DNA of 64,000 nt from Bacteroidota bacterium (GCA_024280295.1 JAJRQK010000013.1:1-64000); one strand, 5' to 3'; numbered from the stretch's first letter, positions 16,930-26,589 are shown. Numbers and translations: made by a program. Notes: generated by a model from the letters alone, not told the origin.

Positions 16930-17886
16930 ATGTCAGATAAGGCTGGAATTGATCAACTTGTTGCTCATTATAAAGAATTAAAAAACGAAATTCATAAAGT
17001 TATCGTTGGACAAGACGATGTAGTTGATCAAGTACTCATCTCAATTTTCTCAAATGGTCACTGTCTACTTGTTGGAGTTCCAGGATTAGCAAAAACACTT
17101 TTGGTAAATACGATTTCTGATTGTCTCGGACTTGGATTCAATCGAATTCAGTTTACACCAGACCTTATGCCTTCAGATATTATTGGAGCTGAAATATTAG
17201 ATGAAAAACGCGAATTTAAGTTTGTAAAAGGTCCCTTGTTTACCAACATCATTTTAGCAGATGAAATTAACCGAACCCCGCCTAAAACACAATCAGCTTT
17301 GCTCGAAGCAATGCAAGAACGCTCTGTTACAACAGCTGGAATAACTCACAAACTACCTGCACCGTTTTTCGTATTGGCAACACAAAATCCAATTGAGCAA
17401 GAAGGGACATATCCTTTACCTGAAGCACAACTTGATAGATTCATGTTTAACGTTTGGGTTGATTATCCTTCATTTGCAGAGGAAATGGCAATTGTAAAAT
17501 CTACAACCACAAATCAATCTGTAACATTGAACCAGATTTTGTCTGGAGAGCAAATTATGAATTATCAAGACTTAGTCCGAAGAATTCCAGTTGCTGACAA
17601 TGTTCTCGAATATGCAGTGAAGTTAGTTGCTAAAACACGAGTCAATGACGAAAGCGCTCCAGAATTGACAAAGAACTACATTACTTGGGGAGCTGGTCCA
17701 CGTGCATCTCAATACTTGATCGTAGGTGCCAAATGTCATGCTGCCCTAAATGGTAAATATTCTCCAGACATTGAAGATGTGAAGGCGGTTGCAAAACCAA
17801 TTCTTCGTCACCGCTTAGTACGTAATTACAGAGCCGAAGCTGAAGGTTATTCAATGGACCGAATTATTGAAGAATTGATGGGGTAA
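16930..17886 (+). CDS. MoxR-family AAA+ ATPase
   Basis: The 318-residue ATPase has Walker A in GVPGLAKTL (about residues 53-61), Walker B in IILADEINR (about 113-121), then PPKTQSALLEAMQE and sensor 1 in LATQNPIEQEGTYPLPEAQLDRF. MoxR proteins act as chaperones for von-Willebrand-factor-A proteins. None is adjacent here, which is unusual because MoxR genes are often followed by DUF58 and Bat genes. I start at ATG 16930; an upstream TTG would overlap the SurA-like gene and adds non-conserved residues. It is the last gene of the foldase operon. Confidence 0.93.
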   Translation: MSDKAGIDQLVAHYKELKNEIHKVIVGQDDVVDQVLISIFSNGHCLLVGVPGLAKTLLVNTISDCLGLGFNRIQFTPDLMPSDIIGAEILDEKREFKFVKGPLFTNIILADEINRTPPKTQSALLEAMQERSVTTAGITHKLPAPFFVLATQNPIEQEGTYPLPEAQLDRFMFNVWVDYPSFAEEMAIVKSTTTNQSVTLNQILSGEQIMNYQDLVRRIPVADNVLEYAVKLVAKTRVNDESAPELTKNYITWGAGPRASQYLIVGAKCHAALNGKYSPDIEDVKAVAKPILRHRLVRNYRAEAEGYSMDRIIEELMG

Positions 17887-17983
17887 AACACTTTATTTAA
17901 CGGATTAATTTCACCCTCTGCATTAAATTAATGCATTCATTTCACAGGGCTAAACCCTTTTACTATGCGTGAGCAATAATATA

Positions 17984-18015
17984 TTTGCTCTCCACGTAAT
18001 ATTTCCGTACTTTTG
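17984..18015 (+). promoter_or_regulatory. strong Bacteroidota promoter of the T9SS module
   Basis: TTTG (17984-17987) and TACTTTTG (18008-18015) are perfect matches to the -33 and -7 elements, separated by exactly 20 bp. The ATG at 18057 follows 41 bp later. This is the best promoter in the window and drives the four-gene cluster 18057-25236. Confidence 0.8.
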
Positions 18016-18056
18016 CACGGCTGAAGATACTACTAATCAAACTAATTACGCTGATT

Positions 18057-18374
18057 ATGAAATACGGAATACTACTCTCCTTCGCACTAAGTTTTGCGCT
18101 AACCTCTTTCTCGCAAACTTACAGTTACTCCTTTGAGGCAACCTTTGATACCGAAGACCTCCAATTACTTGAGCAAACTTGTCGATCAATCGAATACGTT
18201 TCTGCGTGTAAAGTGAAATATAAAATAGAAAGTGGAAAAGGTGAAATTATTGTTCGTGCTATGTCTCAAAAAGAGAAGAAAGAAGCAACTGAAAGCTTTT
18301 CACCAATAGACTTGAAACGATTACTGATCGATTCAGGGGCCACACCATTAGAATTCATCAAACTCAACGATTAA
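18057..18374 (+). CDS. small secreted protein leading the T9SS module, unknown function
   Basis: The 105-residue product has a signal peptide (MKYGILLSFALSFALTSFSQ). The mature part has a beta-alpha-beta-like rhythm (YSFEATFDTEDLQLLEQTC, then ACKVKYKIESGKGEIIV), with a pair of Cys residues about 9 apart, which would suit a small ferredoxin-like (HMA-type) fold; this is inference. It is the first gene behind a strong promoter and only 10 bp before the large cargo gene. It may therefore be a chaperone-like or structural partner of the module. Confidence 0.8.
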   Translation: MKYGILLSFALSFALTSFSQTYSYSFEATFDTEDLQLLEQTCRSIEYVSACKVKYKIESGKGEIIVRAMSQKEKKEATESFSPIDLKRLLIDSGATPLEFIKLND

Positions 18375-18384
18375 ATCTAGTCTT

Positions 18385-21300
18385 ATGAAACGAATTATTC
18401 TCTCCGCATTTGCACTAGTAACTCTTACTACTTACGGTCAATCAGATGGATGTTCTGCAGCAACTGCAATTAGCATTACTGCAACATGCGTATCCCCAAC
18501 ACCTGGAACGACTATCGGAGCTACACAAACAATAGCTGGTTGTACGGGAAATGCAGACGATGATGTTTGGTATCAATTTGTTGCAACAGCAACATCACAT
18601 CAAATTGTAGTTGCCCCATCTGCTGGGATGGATGTCGTTGTACAATTATTCTCCGGAGGTTGCGCAACACTAGCTTCTCTTGTTTGTAAAGATGATGGGC
18701 TAACAGGTGTTAATGAAATCATCAATTATAGCGGACTTACCATAGGAAATTCTTATCGAATTCGCGTGTACGACTATTTTGCAGGATCAGGTTCTGGGAC
18801 CTTTACCATTTGTGTTACCAACCCACCACCTGCGCCATCGAATGACGCCTGTGCAGGTGCAATTCCTTTGACGGTAAATAGTACTTGCATCACTACTGTA
18901 GCAACAACTGATGGAGCCTCTCAGTCTCAAGCAGGTTGTGCTGGAGCAGCAGATGATGACGTTTGGTTTAGCTTCGTAGCAACTAACTCTCTTCAAAATA
19001 TTAAAGTTCATCCAATCGATAATTTGGACCTCGTTTATCAGGTTTTCAGTGGATCATGCGGAACCTTATCCTCTCTTGCCTGTGTCGATAATACTCTAAC
19101 ATCTCAAGATGAACAAGAAAATATTGTGGGGCTAGTTCCAGGATTGACATACTACATTCGCGTGTACGATTATTATACTGGAACAACTGGAGATTTCGAT
19201 ATCTGTATCACAGGAACACCAACAGCGATTCCAACAAACGATGAAGCCTGTACAGCAATTCAATTACCAGCAGTAACTAGTTCGTGTATTTTCTCTCAAT
19301 TTACTACCGTCGGAGCAACAGCTTCCTTAGGATCTCCTACTCCATCATCTTGTATTGGAGGTAGTGGAGCAGCGATTGGAGATTTTTCTGCAAGTTCAAG
19401 TGACGTCTGGTTTGCTATTACAGTACCTGCATCAGGAAATGTTGATGTCACCGCTCAACCAAACGGTGGAGCAGGTTCAATTTCTGATGGAGTTATGGTT
19501 TTATATTCTGGGACGTGTGGAAATTTAACGCAAATTGTTTGTTCTGATGATAACAACTACCCAGGGTTAGGTAATGATCTTCTTCCATTGATTTCTGAAA
19601 GCGGATTGAGTCCAGGAAGTACGGTTTACTTGCGCTACTTTGGATTTGGAACTTCAACAGGGGCATTTGGAATTTGCGTCTCCACTGCAACAAATGATGA
19701 TTGCGCAAATGCATTGTACATTTGTGACATTAATGGTTACAGTGGATCAACAAGCGCATCTTACACCCCAGATCGACCGGACAATATGCGAGGAAACAAT
19801 GAAGATATCAATGGTGTTAATCAACCCGACGGAATCAATACTGGTGGGATTTTTGGTGCTGGCGGACCTTGGGGAACTGGCTCTCCATTTTTCGATGTCA
19901 ATATTGATAATAATAGCTGGATCAAGTTTACTGCATCTGCAACCACAGCTACTTTAAGTGTTAGTATATTTGATTGTTGGGTTGGAAACTATCCTTCAGG
20001 TGGATTACAAATGCAAGTTTTCGAAGGCGTTAATTGCGCAAGCTTTGTACCCGTTTCTAATTTTGAAGAAAGCAGTACTGGGTTTATAATTACAGCAAAC
20101 GGTTTGATCATAGGTAATGATTACTACTTGATGATAGATGGCTATGCAGGAGATATTTGCGGATACACAATCACTGCAAACTCAGGAGTTCAATTTCCTG
20201 ACATCACAAATGTAGCTCCAATTTGTGTTGGAGCATCTGTCACATTAGTCGCTCCTCCTGGTGCAACATCCTATGATTGGCAACATGACGGATCAACAAC
20301 CCAAAGTGTAACAGTGACACCTTCAACAACAGAAACATACTTTTTAGAAGTTACCGGATTATGCGATTTCAAACAAACATTAGATGTAACGGTAATCGTA
20401 AATCCATTACCAAATGTAACGGTAACAAATGGCCCGTCTGTAGATATTTGTGATGGAAGTTCAGCAACTTTAATAGCATCGGGAGCCTCAACCTATACAT
20501 GGAGTAATTCAACATCTGGTGCTTCAACAACAGTTTCACCCACAGTTACAACGAACTATACAGTTACTGGGGTTGACGTGAATGGCTGCGTAAATACAGA
20601 CATCGTGGCAGTCAGCGTTAACCCAAACCCAACCTTAAGTGCAACACCAACAGCAGTAGATTCTGATTGTGGTGCTTCAAACGGTGCACTTAACGGAGCA
20701 CTTGGAAGTGGCGCACCAACTGTTTCTTATTCTTGGTCTGATGGATCAACTATAATCGGTACTTCACAAAATTTGACGAACATCCCCGCTGGAACCTACT
20801 TCTTGACTATAACTGACGGAAATACATGTAGTTCCACATTTGGACCATATAGCGTTGTAAATCCAGGTGCGCCTCCCACTCCATCTGTTGTAGTAATAAA
20901 TGGTTCACCTTGTTTGAATGGATCTTCTCAACTTGTCGCATCAAACACAACCCCAGGTGTAACATTTAATTGGACAGGACCTAATGGTTTTACAGCAAGT
21001 GGAACATCAATTAATTTGGCTAATGTTACATCAATTGAAGCAGGAATCTACTGTGTATCATCTTCTATTGGGGGCTGTACCGGCCCATCAATTTGTGAAC
21101 TGATCACCTTATTAGCAAACCCAATTGTAGATGTAACTGCTGCGAATAACGACTCAACAATCTGTTTAAATCAGAACTTTGATTTAACTGCTTCCGGTGC
21201 GTCTACCTATACATGGACAGGACCCAATGGGTTTAGTTCGACTGCAACTAGTGCTACAATTAGTAATGCTACCAACACAGAACAAGGATATTACTTCGTC

Positions 21301-22137
21301 ACAGGAACAGATTTAAGCGGATGTATCGGAACGGATTCGATACTAATAACAATTCTACCATTGCCTATAGTTACGGCAACAGCCGATATCAGTTCCCAGA
21401 CATATTGTAATGGTGGAATTGCCACGTTAACAGCTACTGGTGGGTCGACCTATTCATGGACTGGACCTGCAGGATTCATAGACACTTCGAGCACTACGAC
21501 TCTACTCGATTTAGTTGCTTCTAATCAAGGGTTCTATATTGTAACTGCCATAGATGCGGAGGGCTGTGCAAATCAAGACAGTGTCGAACTAATTATTATT
21601 ACTGATGTCCCAGCTGGAGTTCCAGAAGACTTCACGCTATGTCCTGGAGAGCTAATCACATTAGTGGGATCTGGAGGTACATCTTATACATGGACAGGGC
21701 CACTAGGGTTTAACTCTACAGATCAAAACCCATTAGTTACAGATGATGCAGATTTTAGCAATGAAGGGTATTACTATTTAACAGTCGTCGATTCGAATAA
21801 TTGCCTTGGCTATGACTCAGTATATGTTGAAGTGACAAACAACGCAGATTGCCTTTTCATTCCAAACTTACTTACTCCAGATAACAATAATTTAAATGAT
21901 ACGTGGGAAATAACGGGCATTGACAAATTTATTGATGCGGAAGTTGAAATCTATAATCGCTGGGGGAACCTAGTATTTTCTGCCTCACCTTATCTAAACG
22001 ACTGGGCCGGTCAAGTTAACCATGGCGCAACTATTGGCAGCAATGGGAAAGTTCCTGTTGGTACTTATTTCTATATCATCCGACTAAACGAAGGAGATAA
22101 ACCACCTTATCAAGGCTTCATTGAAGTTCAATATTAA
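18385..22137 (+). CDS. giant T9SS type B cargo protein with Ig-like repeats and gliding-type C-terminal domain
   Basis: The 1250-residue protein begins with a signal peptide (MKRIILSAFALVTLTTYGQ). Residues about 20-440 hold three related domains, each with a DDDVW(Y/F)xF or SSDVWFAI core and an FSGxC turn, typical of Bacteroidota surface proteins. Residues about 605-1150 are five to six Ig/PKD-like repeats with TYTWTGPxGF motifs. The last 90 residues (IPNLLTPDNNNLND, VEIYNRWGNLVF, PVGTYFYIIRL) are the gliding-motility-associated C-terminal domain, i.e. a type B T9SS sorting signal. It should be exported and attached to the cell surface, probably as an adhesin. Confidence 0.95.
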   Translation: MKRIILSAFALVTLTTYGQSDGCSAATAISITATCVSPTPGTTIGATQTIAGCTGNADDDVWYQFVATATSHQIVVAPSAGMDVVVQLFSGGCATLASLVCKDDGLTGVNEIINYSGLTIGNSYRIRVYDYFAGSGSGTFTICVTNPPPAPSNDACAGAIPLTVNSTCITTVATTDGASQSQAGCAGAADDDVWFSFVATNSLQNIKVHPIDNLDLVYQVFSGSCGTLSSLACVDNTLTSQDEQENIVGLVPGLTYYIRVYDYYTGTTGDFDICITGTPTAIPTNDEACTAIQLPAVTSSCIFSQFTTVGATASLGSPTPSSCIGGSGAAIGDFSASSSDVWFAITVPASGNVDVTAQPNGGAGSISDGVMVLYSGTCGNLTQIVCSDDNNYPGLGNDLLPLISESGLSPGSTVYLRYFGFGTSTGAFGICVSTATNDDCANALYICDINGYSGSTSASYTPDRPDNMRGNNEDINGVNQPDGINTGGIFGAGGPWGTGSPFFDVNIDNNSWIKFTASATTATLSVSIFDCWVGNYPSGGLQMQVFEGVNCASFVPVSNFEESSTGFIITANGLIIGNDYYLMIDGYAGDICGYTITANSGVQFPDITNVAPICVGASVTLVAPPGATSYDWQHDGSTTQSVTVTPSTTETYFLEVTGLCDFKQTLDVTVIVNPLPNVTVTNGPSVDICDGSSATLIASGASTYTWSNSTSGASTTVSPTVTTNYTVTGVDVNGCVNTDIVAVSVNPNPTLSATPTAVDSDCGASNGALNGALGSGAPTVSYSWSDGSTIIGTSQNLTNIPAGTYFLTITDGNTCSSTFGPYSVVNPGAPPTPSVVVINGSPCLNGSSQLVASNTTPGVTFNWTGPNGFTASGTSINLANVTSIEAGIYCVSSSIGGCTGPSICELITLLANPIVDVTAANNDSTICLNQNFDLTASGASTYTWTGPNGFSSTATSATISNATNTEQGYYFVTGTDLSGCIGTDSILITILPLPIVTATADISSQTYCNGGIATLTATGGSTYSWTGPAGFIDTSSTTTLLDLVASNQGFYIVTAIDAEGCANQDSVELIIITDVPAGVPEDFTLCPGELITLVGSGGTSYTWTGPLGFNSTDQNPLVTDDADFSNEGYYYLTVVDSNNCLGYDSVYVEVTNNADCLFIPNLLTPDNNNLNDTWEITGIDKFIDAEVEIYNRWGNLVFSASPYLNDWAGQVNHGATIGSNGKVPVGTYFYIIRLNEGDKPPYQGFIEVQY

Positions 22138-22147
22138 TCTAAGAGAT

Positions 22148-23083
22148 ATGAAATTAAGATTAACAATTCTCCTATTTATTTTTGGCTTTGGAATGAGTTC
22201 AAGTACTGCTCAACAAGATGAGCAACTTTCACTATACATGTACAACAAGCTTCAGTTCAACCCAGCTTATGCAGGATCACGCGATGCTATCAGTACGATT
22301 GCAATTGCACGTTTTCAATGGGTCAATTTCGAGGGCGCGCCAACTACTCAATGGTTCAGTATTCAAGCACCGTTAATGCAAAAATCAATCGGTGTTGGTA
22401 TGCACTTGGTGAATGATCGAATTGGTAAACGAACTCGCACCGGAGCTTATTTTGATTTAAGTGGAAGTATTGCTCTAAATAACAGATCTGCACGATTAGC
22501 GGCAGGGATTTCTGCGGGATTTGATAATGTTGGATTTGATTTTTCGGATCTTCAAGTAAATGATATTCAAGATCCTTACTATGGAAATGGACGCTATGGT
22601 GAAACAGCACCAAACCTTGGAGCAGGACTTTACTTTTATAGTGATAAACATTTCCTAAGTATTTCTGTCCCTAGACTTCTTGAAGCGGAAATTACAGCCC
22701 TTGCAACATCTACGGGAAGTTTAATTCAACAGTTAAACACACGACATTTCTTCATCTCAGGTGGGTATGTTTTTGATTTGAATAGTGTTTTTAAGTTAAA
22801 ACCAACGACACTAATTAAATATACCCCTGGAGCACCACTTACTGCAGATGTAAATCTAAGTCTTTTGATGTATGATAAATTATGGACAGGGTTGATGTAC
22901 AGATTTCACGAAGCAGCTGGAGTTAACATCGTATATAATATCAAAAACACTTTTAGCATTGGATATGTCTATGATTTCCCAATCAATGGATTGAGAACCT
23001 ATCAATCTGGATCGCATGAAGTCTTTCTCCGATATGATTTTGCTCCAAAGAAAGCGGCCTTCACCTCACCTCGATATTTCTAA
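22148..23083 (+). CDS. PorP/SprF family type IX secretion outer-membrane protein
   Basis: The 311-residue protein has a signal peptide (MKLRLTILLFIFGFGMSSST) and the PorP/SprF hallmark right after it: QQDEQLSLYMYNKLQFNPAYAGSRD. The remainder is a beta-barrel with the typical FDLSGSIAL, LAAGISAGFDN and FLRYDF end. SprF-like proteins are each needed to deliver or anchor a partner type B cargo encoded next door, as known for SprF and SprB of Flavobacterium johnsoniae. Here the partner is the 1250-residue protein, 10 bp upstream. I start at ATG 22148; the upstream TTG lies in the previous gene. Confidence 0.95.
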   Translation: MKLRLTILLFIFGFGMSSSTAQQDEQLSLYMYNKLQFNPAYAGSRDAISTIAIARFQWVNFEGAPTTQWFSIQAPLMQKSIGVGMHLVNDRIGKRTRTGAYFDLSGSIALNNRSARLAAGISAGFDNVGFDFSDLQVNDIQDPYYGNGRYGETAPNLGAGLYFYSDKHFLSISVPRLLEAEITALATSTGSLIQQLNTRHFFISGGYVFDLNSVFKLKPTTLIKYTPGAPLTADVNLSLLMYDKLWTGLMYRFHEAAGVNIVYNIKNTFSIGYVYDFPINGLRTYQSGSHEVFLRYDFAPKKAAFTSPRYF

Positions 23084-23085
23084 GT

Positions 23086-25236
23086 ATGAGAAGTTTACTC
23101 TTATCTATTTCCATCTTAACCGTTTTTTCAGTTTCGAGTCAAGTCAAACAAAAAATGGCAGATCAGTTGTATGCACGAATGGAATATTCGAAATGTGTAC
23201 ACATGTACACTGAATTGTCAACCAAATGTCTTGAAAATAAGAAAAAAGCAGACTGGGAAAACGTTCGAAAGGCAGCAATTTCGAATTACCATTTGTTCAA
23301 TATGGACAAAGCGATTTATTATTTCACTAAATTGCAAGGAAAGAATCTGTTGACTGAATCGGATCGAGAATCAATGATTCAAGCTTTACGGTACGAAGAG
23401 AAATATGGTAAGAGCAATGAATTAATTCGTGAAAGTACTTCCTTGTTCCCTACAAATTCATTTTTCACATCTCTGAACGATCAAAAAGATCAATTTAGTG
23501 AACTATTCGCAGATTCAGCATTTTACAGAGTCACTATTTCAGACGTGAATTCAGGTCGAGGCGATTTTGGAGCTGCATACTTTGGAGAATCACTTGTCTT
23601 TGTTTCAAAATCGAGAAATGTTGGCTTTATTAATCCAAAATACGGTTGGGATGACGATTTTTACCTTAATATTTTGCAGGCAAATTATGATATTGATTCT
23701 AGTTTAACCGAACCAATATTGATGAAGCATAATTTCTTATCACGGGCTCATGATGGACCAGTTAGTTTTTCACCAGATGGGTCACAAATGGCTATCACCA
23801 AAAATGAAATGGGTAAGAAACATGGAAAAGATGTTGTTGTTTTAGCGCTTTATTTTTCCAATCTTTCAAATGGTGGATGGACTGATCTCGTTCCTTTTGA
23901 GTTCAACAACTCTGATTACAATATGGGGCACGCCGTATATTCTCCAGATGGAACGAAACTCTATTTCGTTAGTGATAAACCAGGTGGATTTGGTGAGGCT
24001 GATATTTATATGTCAACTCGGCTAGGGAGTGGTTGGTCAGAACCAAAGAACTTGGGGGGAAATATAAATACCACTAGAGACGAAATGTTCCCATTTGTGG
24101 AAGATGATCGATTATACTTCTCTTCAAACGGTCATTATGGACTTGGAGGAATGGACATCTTCGAAACAGCTGTATCTGGCCAAGAGCCTTGCTCTAACAT
24201 TGGATATCCAGTGAATACATCACATGATGATTTTGGATTAATTTTTGATGCTTCAGGCGAGATCGGTTTTTTATCGAGTAACCGAGGAAAATCTAACGTT
24301 GATAATTTGTACCATGTCAAAAAACGTGTTGTTAAAATTGACTTAATTGGAAATGTCTTCGCTCAATACAAAGAATTGGAAGCTGTTCCAAATCAACTTG
24401 TTTACATCAAGGATAATTCTACACAATTAATGGATACGCTTATCACTTCTTCATCTGGAGAATTTACACATCCATTAAAAATCAATCGAACTTATCAGAT
24501 CTACACAAAAAAAGACGAATTCATCTTGTTGAATGAAGTCAGTTTATCAACAATGAAAATCAATCGTGATTCTACATTTCGTTGTGAGCTTGTGTTGAAA
24601 CCAACAACAATTAAGATTCATTTACGTGTTCTTGAGAAGGAGTCTCGTAAGATAATTCCAAATGCAACCACAACAATTTCAGATTATCAACTAGGTTGGG
24701 ATACTACACTTATTACGAATAGTGAAGGTATAGTAACGCTAACGGTTGATCGAAATAAGGTCTTTTGGGCGCATGGAGCAAAGAAAGGATTTATAGATGC
24801 CGATATATCTTTTAATTCTTCAAATGAGAATGACAAAGTGATTGACCTCGAATTGGCTCTCCCTCCGATTAAACGAGGTGAGCGATTTAAGTTGGAGAAC
24901 ATATTCTATGATTTAAGTAAATCAACGCTAAGGGATGAAAGCATGGTATCACTAGATCGACTGGCTGATTTTTTAATCAAGAATGATCTAAGAATTGAAT
25001 TAAGTGCTCACACGGATTCTAGAGGTAGTGGATATTACAATCAACGATTATCGCAAGCTAGAGCTCAAAGTTGTGTAGATTACCTCAAGAAAAAAGGTGT
25101 AAAATCAATAAACATGCTCGCTAAAGGTTACGGAGAGAATAAGCTGATCAATCGTTGTAAGAACGGCGTAAACTGTTCAGAAGAAGAGCATCAAGAGAAT
25201 CGAAGAACCGAAGTTAAGATATTGGAAGTCCGATAG
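23086..25236 (+). CDS. OmpA-family protein with PD40 propeller repeats, T9SS-associated
   Basis: A type I signal peptide (MRSLLLSISILTVFSVSSQ) is followed by a helical TPR-like part (to about residue 140). WD40-like PD40 propeller repeats cover about residues 215-410 (VSFSPDGSQMAI, AVYSPDGTKLYFVSDKPGG, RLYFSSNGHYGLGGMDIF). Two carboxypeptidase-regulatory-like stretches follow. The C-terminal OmpA domain (about 605-716) has IELSAHTDSRGSGYYNQRLSQARA for peptidoglycan binding. This architecture resembles PorE-like proteins and the usual third member of cargo-SprF clusters. It starts 2 bp after the PorP/SprF gene. Confidence 0.93.
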   Translation: MRSLLLSISILTVFSVSSQVKQKMADQLYARMEYSKCVHMYTELSTKCLENKKKADWENVRKAAISNYHLFNMDKAIYYFTKLQGKNLLTESDRESMIQALRYEEKYGKSNELIRESTSLFPTNSFFTSLNDQKDQFSELFADSAFYRVTISDVNSGRGDFGAAYFGESLVFVSKSRNVGFINPKYGWDDDFYLNILQANYDIDSSLTEPILMKHNFLSRAHDGPVSFSPDGSQMAITKNEMGKKHGKDVVVLALYFSNLSNGGWTDLVPFEFNNSDYNMGHAVYSPDGTKLYFVSDKPGGFGEADIYMSTRLGSGWSEPKNLGGNINTTRDEMFPFVEDDRLYFSSNGHYGLGGMDIFETAVSGQEPCSNIGYPVNTSHDDFGLIFDASGEIGFLSSNRGKSNVDNLYHVKKRVVKIDLIGNVFAQYKELEAVPNQLVYIKDNSTQLMDTLITSSSGEFTHPLKINRTYQIYTKKDEFILLNEVSLSTMKINRDSTFRCELVLKPTTIKIHLRVLEKESRKIIPNATTTISDYQLGWDTTLITNSEGIVTLTVDRNKVFWAHGAKKGFIDADISFNSSNENDKVIDLELALPPIKRGERFKLENIFYDLSKSTLRDESMVSLDRLADFLIKNDLRIELSAHTDSRGSGYYNQRLSQARAQSCVDYLKKKGVKSINMLAKGYGENKLINRCKNGVNCSEEEHQENRRTEVKILEVR

Positions 25237-25311
25237 AAAGAGAGAGATATTGGAATAGCATCAATTAAAGATGATGAATGCCTTACTTGAGAATATAGCG
25301 AAGTTAAAAAA

Positions 25312-25476
25312 ACCCATGCAGCGTGTCAACTGAAGCTTCAGTAAACACGTTTAGGATTGCTGAAATGTTCTGAGTTCCGCTGATTTTGCAATCTCGCAAG
25401 CGAGTGCGGCCTTTCATCCGATTTCTGAGACTTTCCTGAAGGTAAAATTTTAAGCTTCAAGTATTGCTACATGGGT
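25312..25476. repeat. 165-bp element bounded by imperfect inverted repeats
   Basis: The 378-bp gap 25237-25614 has no gene. Within it, ACCCATGCAGC (25312-25322) is mirrored by GCTACATGGGT (25466-25476), with 10 of 11 bases matching. The symmetry continues inward to AAGCTT on both sides (27 versus 25 nt, with a 2-nt gap). The interior holds the palindrome CTGAAGCTTCAG and the hairpin CTCGC-AA-GCGAG. It could be a MITE-like element or a structured RNA. No coding capacity was seen. Confidence 0.45.
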
Positions 25477-25614
25477 CCTCTTTCGAGTAGATACACTATT
25501 CCATCAAGTGGATGATATCATGTATTAAAGATAAACGAAATAGCTAATTAAAACTATAATTTTGCTTAAAAAATAGAATCGACTTATCAACAGTATGAAA
25601 ATAAATAAACTATA

Positions 25615-25911
25615 CTAAATTTGCTCTTCCTCCTCAATCTCTTTTAATTCCAATTGCATTTTCAACTGCCTAATCTGCTTGTCTTTCTTCTTAAATTTCC
25701 GATAATCAAACAACGATGCAAAGCCAAACCCGCCAGCAACACTCACTATAACTAATAAGGTAATTGGAATTCTAACTCGCTTAAATAAAAGGTGAACACT
25801 CGTATAACGCCAATTTAGAACAGCAAAAATCACAACCAAAATTCCAACAACAATCCCTATAATGTATTTTGCCTTTTGCGCTTTCGAAAGATCATTCCAA
25901 TATTCCTTCAT
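25615..25911 (-). CDS. LapA/DUF1049-like two-helix membrane protein
   Basis: The 98-residue protein has two transmembrane helices (about residues 15-34 and 48-66) separated by the conserved-looking FAVLNWRYTSVHLLFKRVRI, then a charged, predicted coiled-coil tail (DYRKFKKKDKQIRQLKMQLE) ending in EEEEQI. This pattern is that of the LapA (DUF1049) family, which in E. coli takes part in lipopolysaccharide assembly. The function in Bacteroidota is not established. It is divergent from efp. Confidence 0.8.
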   Translation of the reverse strand: MKEYWNDLSKAQKAKYIIGIVVGILVVIFAVLNWRYTSVHLLFKRVRIPITLLVIVSVAGGFGFASLFDYRKFKKKDKQIRQLKMQLELKEIEEEEQI

Positions 25912-26003
25912 AATGAATTATTTTAGGCAAATATCGGGAATTAATTCATTTCACGGGAATAATCATTCGTATTCCTTATATTCGTTCAACGAAAAAAACA
26001 ACA

Positions 26004-26570
26004 ATGGCAAATACTTCAGATATCAAAAACGGCTTGTGCATCAATCATAATGGAAAACTCTTCCAAGTTAAAGAATTTCAACATGTGAAACCGGGGAAAG
26101 GCCCAGCGTTTGTTCGTACTAAAATAAAACAGATTGATACTGGTCGTGTTTTAGATCACACCTTTTCTGCTGGACACAAAATTGAAGTAGTTCGGATAGA
26201 AAATCGTGAATACCAATACCTTTATCAAGAAGGAGATAGTTATGTGTTTATGAACACTGAAAATTACGAACAGGTGAACATACAACCTTCTCTTGTGGAC
26301 AAACCAGAATTTCTGATTGAAGGAATGATTGTATCAATCATCTATCACGCGGATGAAGAAATGCCATTAGTATTAGAATTACCTATGCACATTGTTTCAG
26401 AAGTGACATACACAGAACCTGGAATTAAGGGGGATACAGCAACAAACACAATGAAACCTGCAACAATTGCCAGTGGTGCAGAAGTCAGAGTCCCATTATT
26501 CATCGATACAGGCGAAGTAATTAAAGTTGATACACGAACTGGAGTTTACGTCGAGCGTGTAAAGAGCTAA
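26004..26570 (+). CDS. efp: translation elongation factor P
   Basis: EF-P relieves ribosome stalling at polyproline stretches. The 188-residue protein has the three-domain length of the family. The acceptor loop KPGKGPAFVRTK (about residues 30-41) carries the Lys that occupies the tip of the tRNA-like domain I. Domain III contains GDTATNTMKPATIASGAEVRVPLFI and the C-terminal DTRTGVYVERVKS. No EpmA or EpmB modification gene is in the window. It is a single gene closed by a terminator at 26590. Confidence 0.97.
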   Translation: MANTSDIKNGLCINHNGKLFQVKEFQHVKPGKGPAFVRTKIKQIDTGRVLDHTFSAGHKIEVVRIENREYQYLYQEGDSYVFMNTENYEQVNIQPSLVDKPEFLIEGMIVSIIYHADEEMPLVLELPMHIVSEVTYTEPGIKGDTATNTMKPATIASGAEVRVPLFIDTGEVIKVDTRTGVYVERVKS

Positions 26571-26589
26571 TCGAATTGAAAATCGAGTG

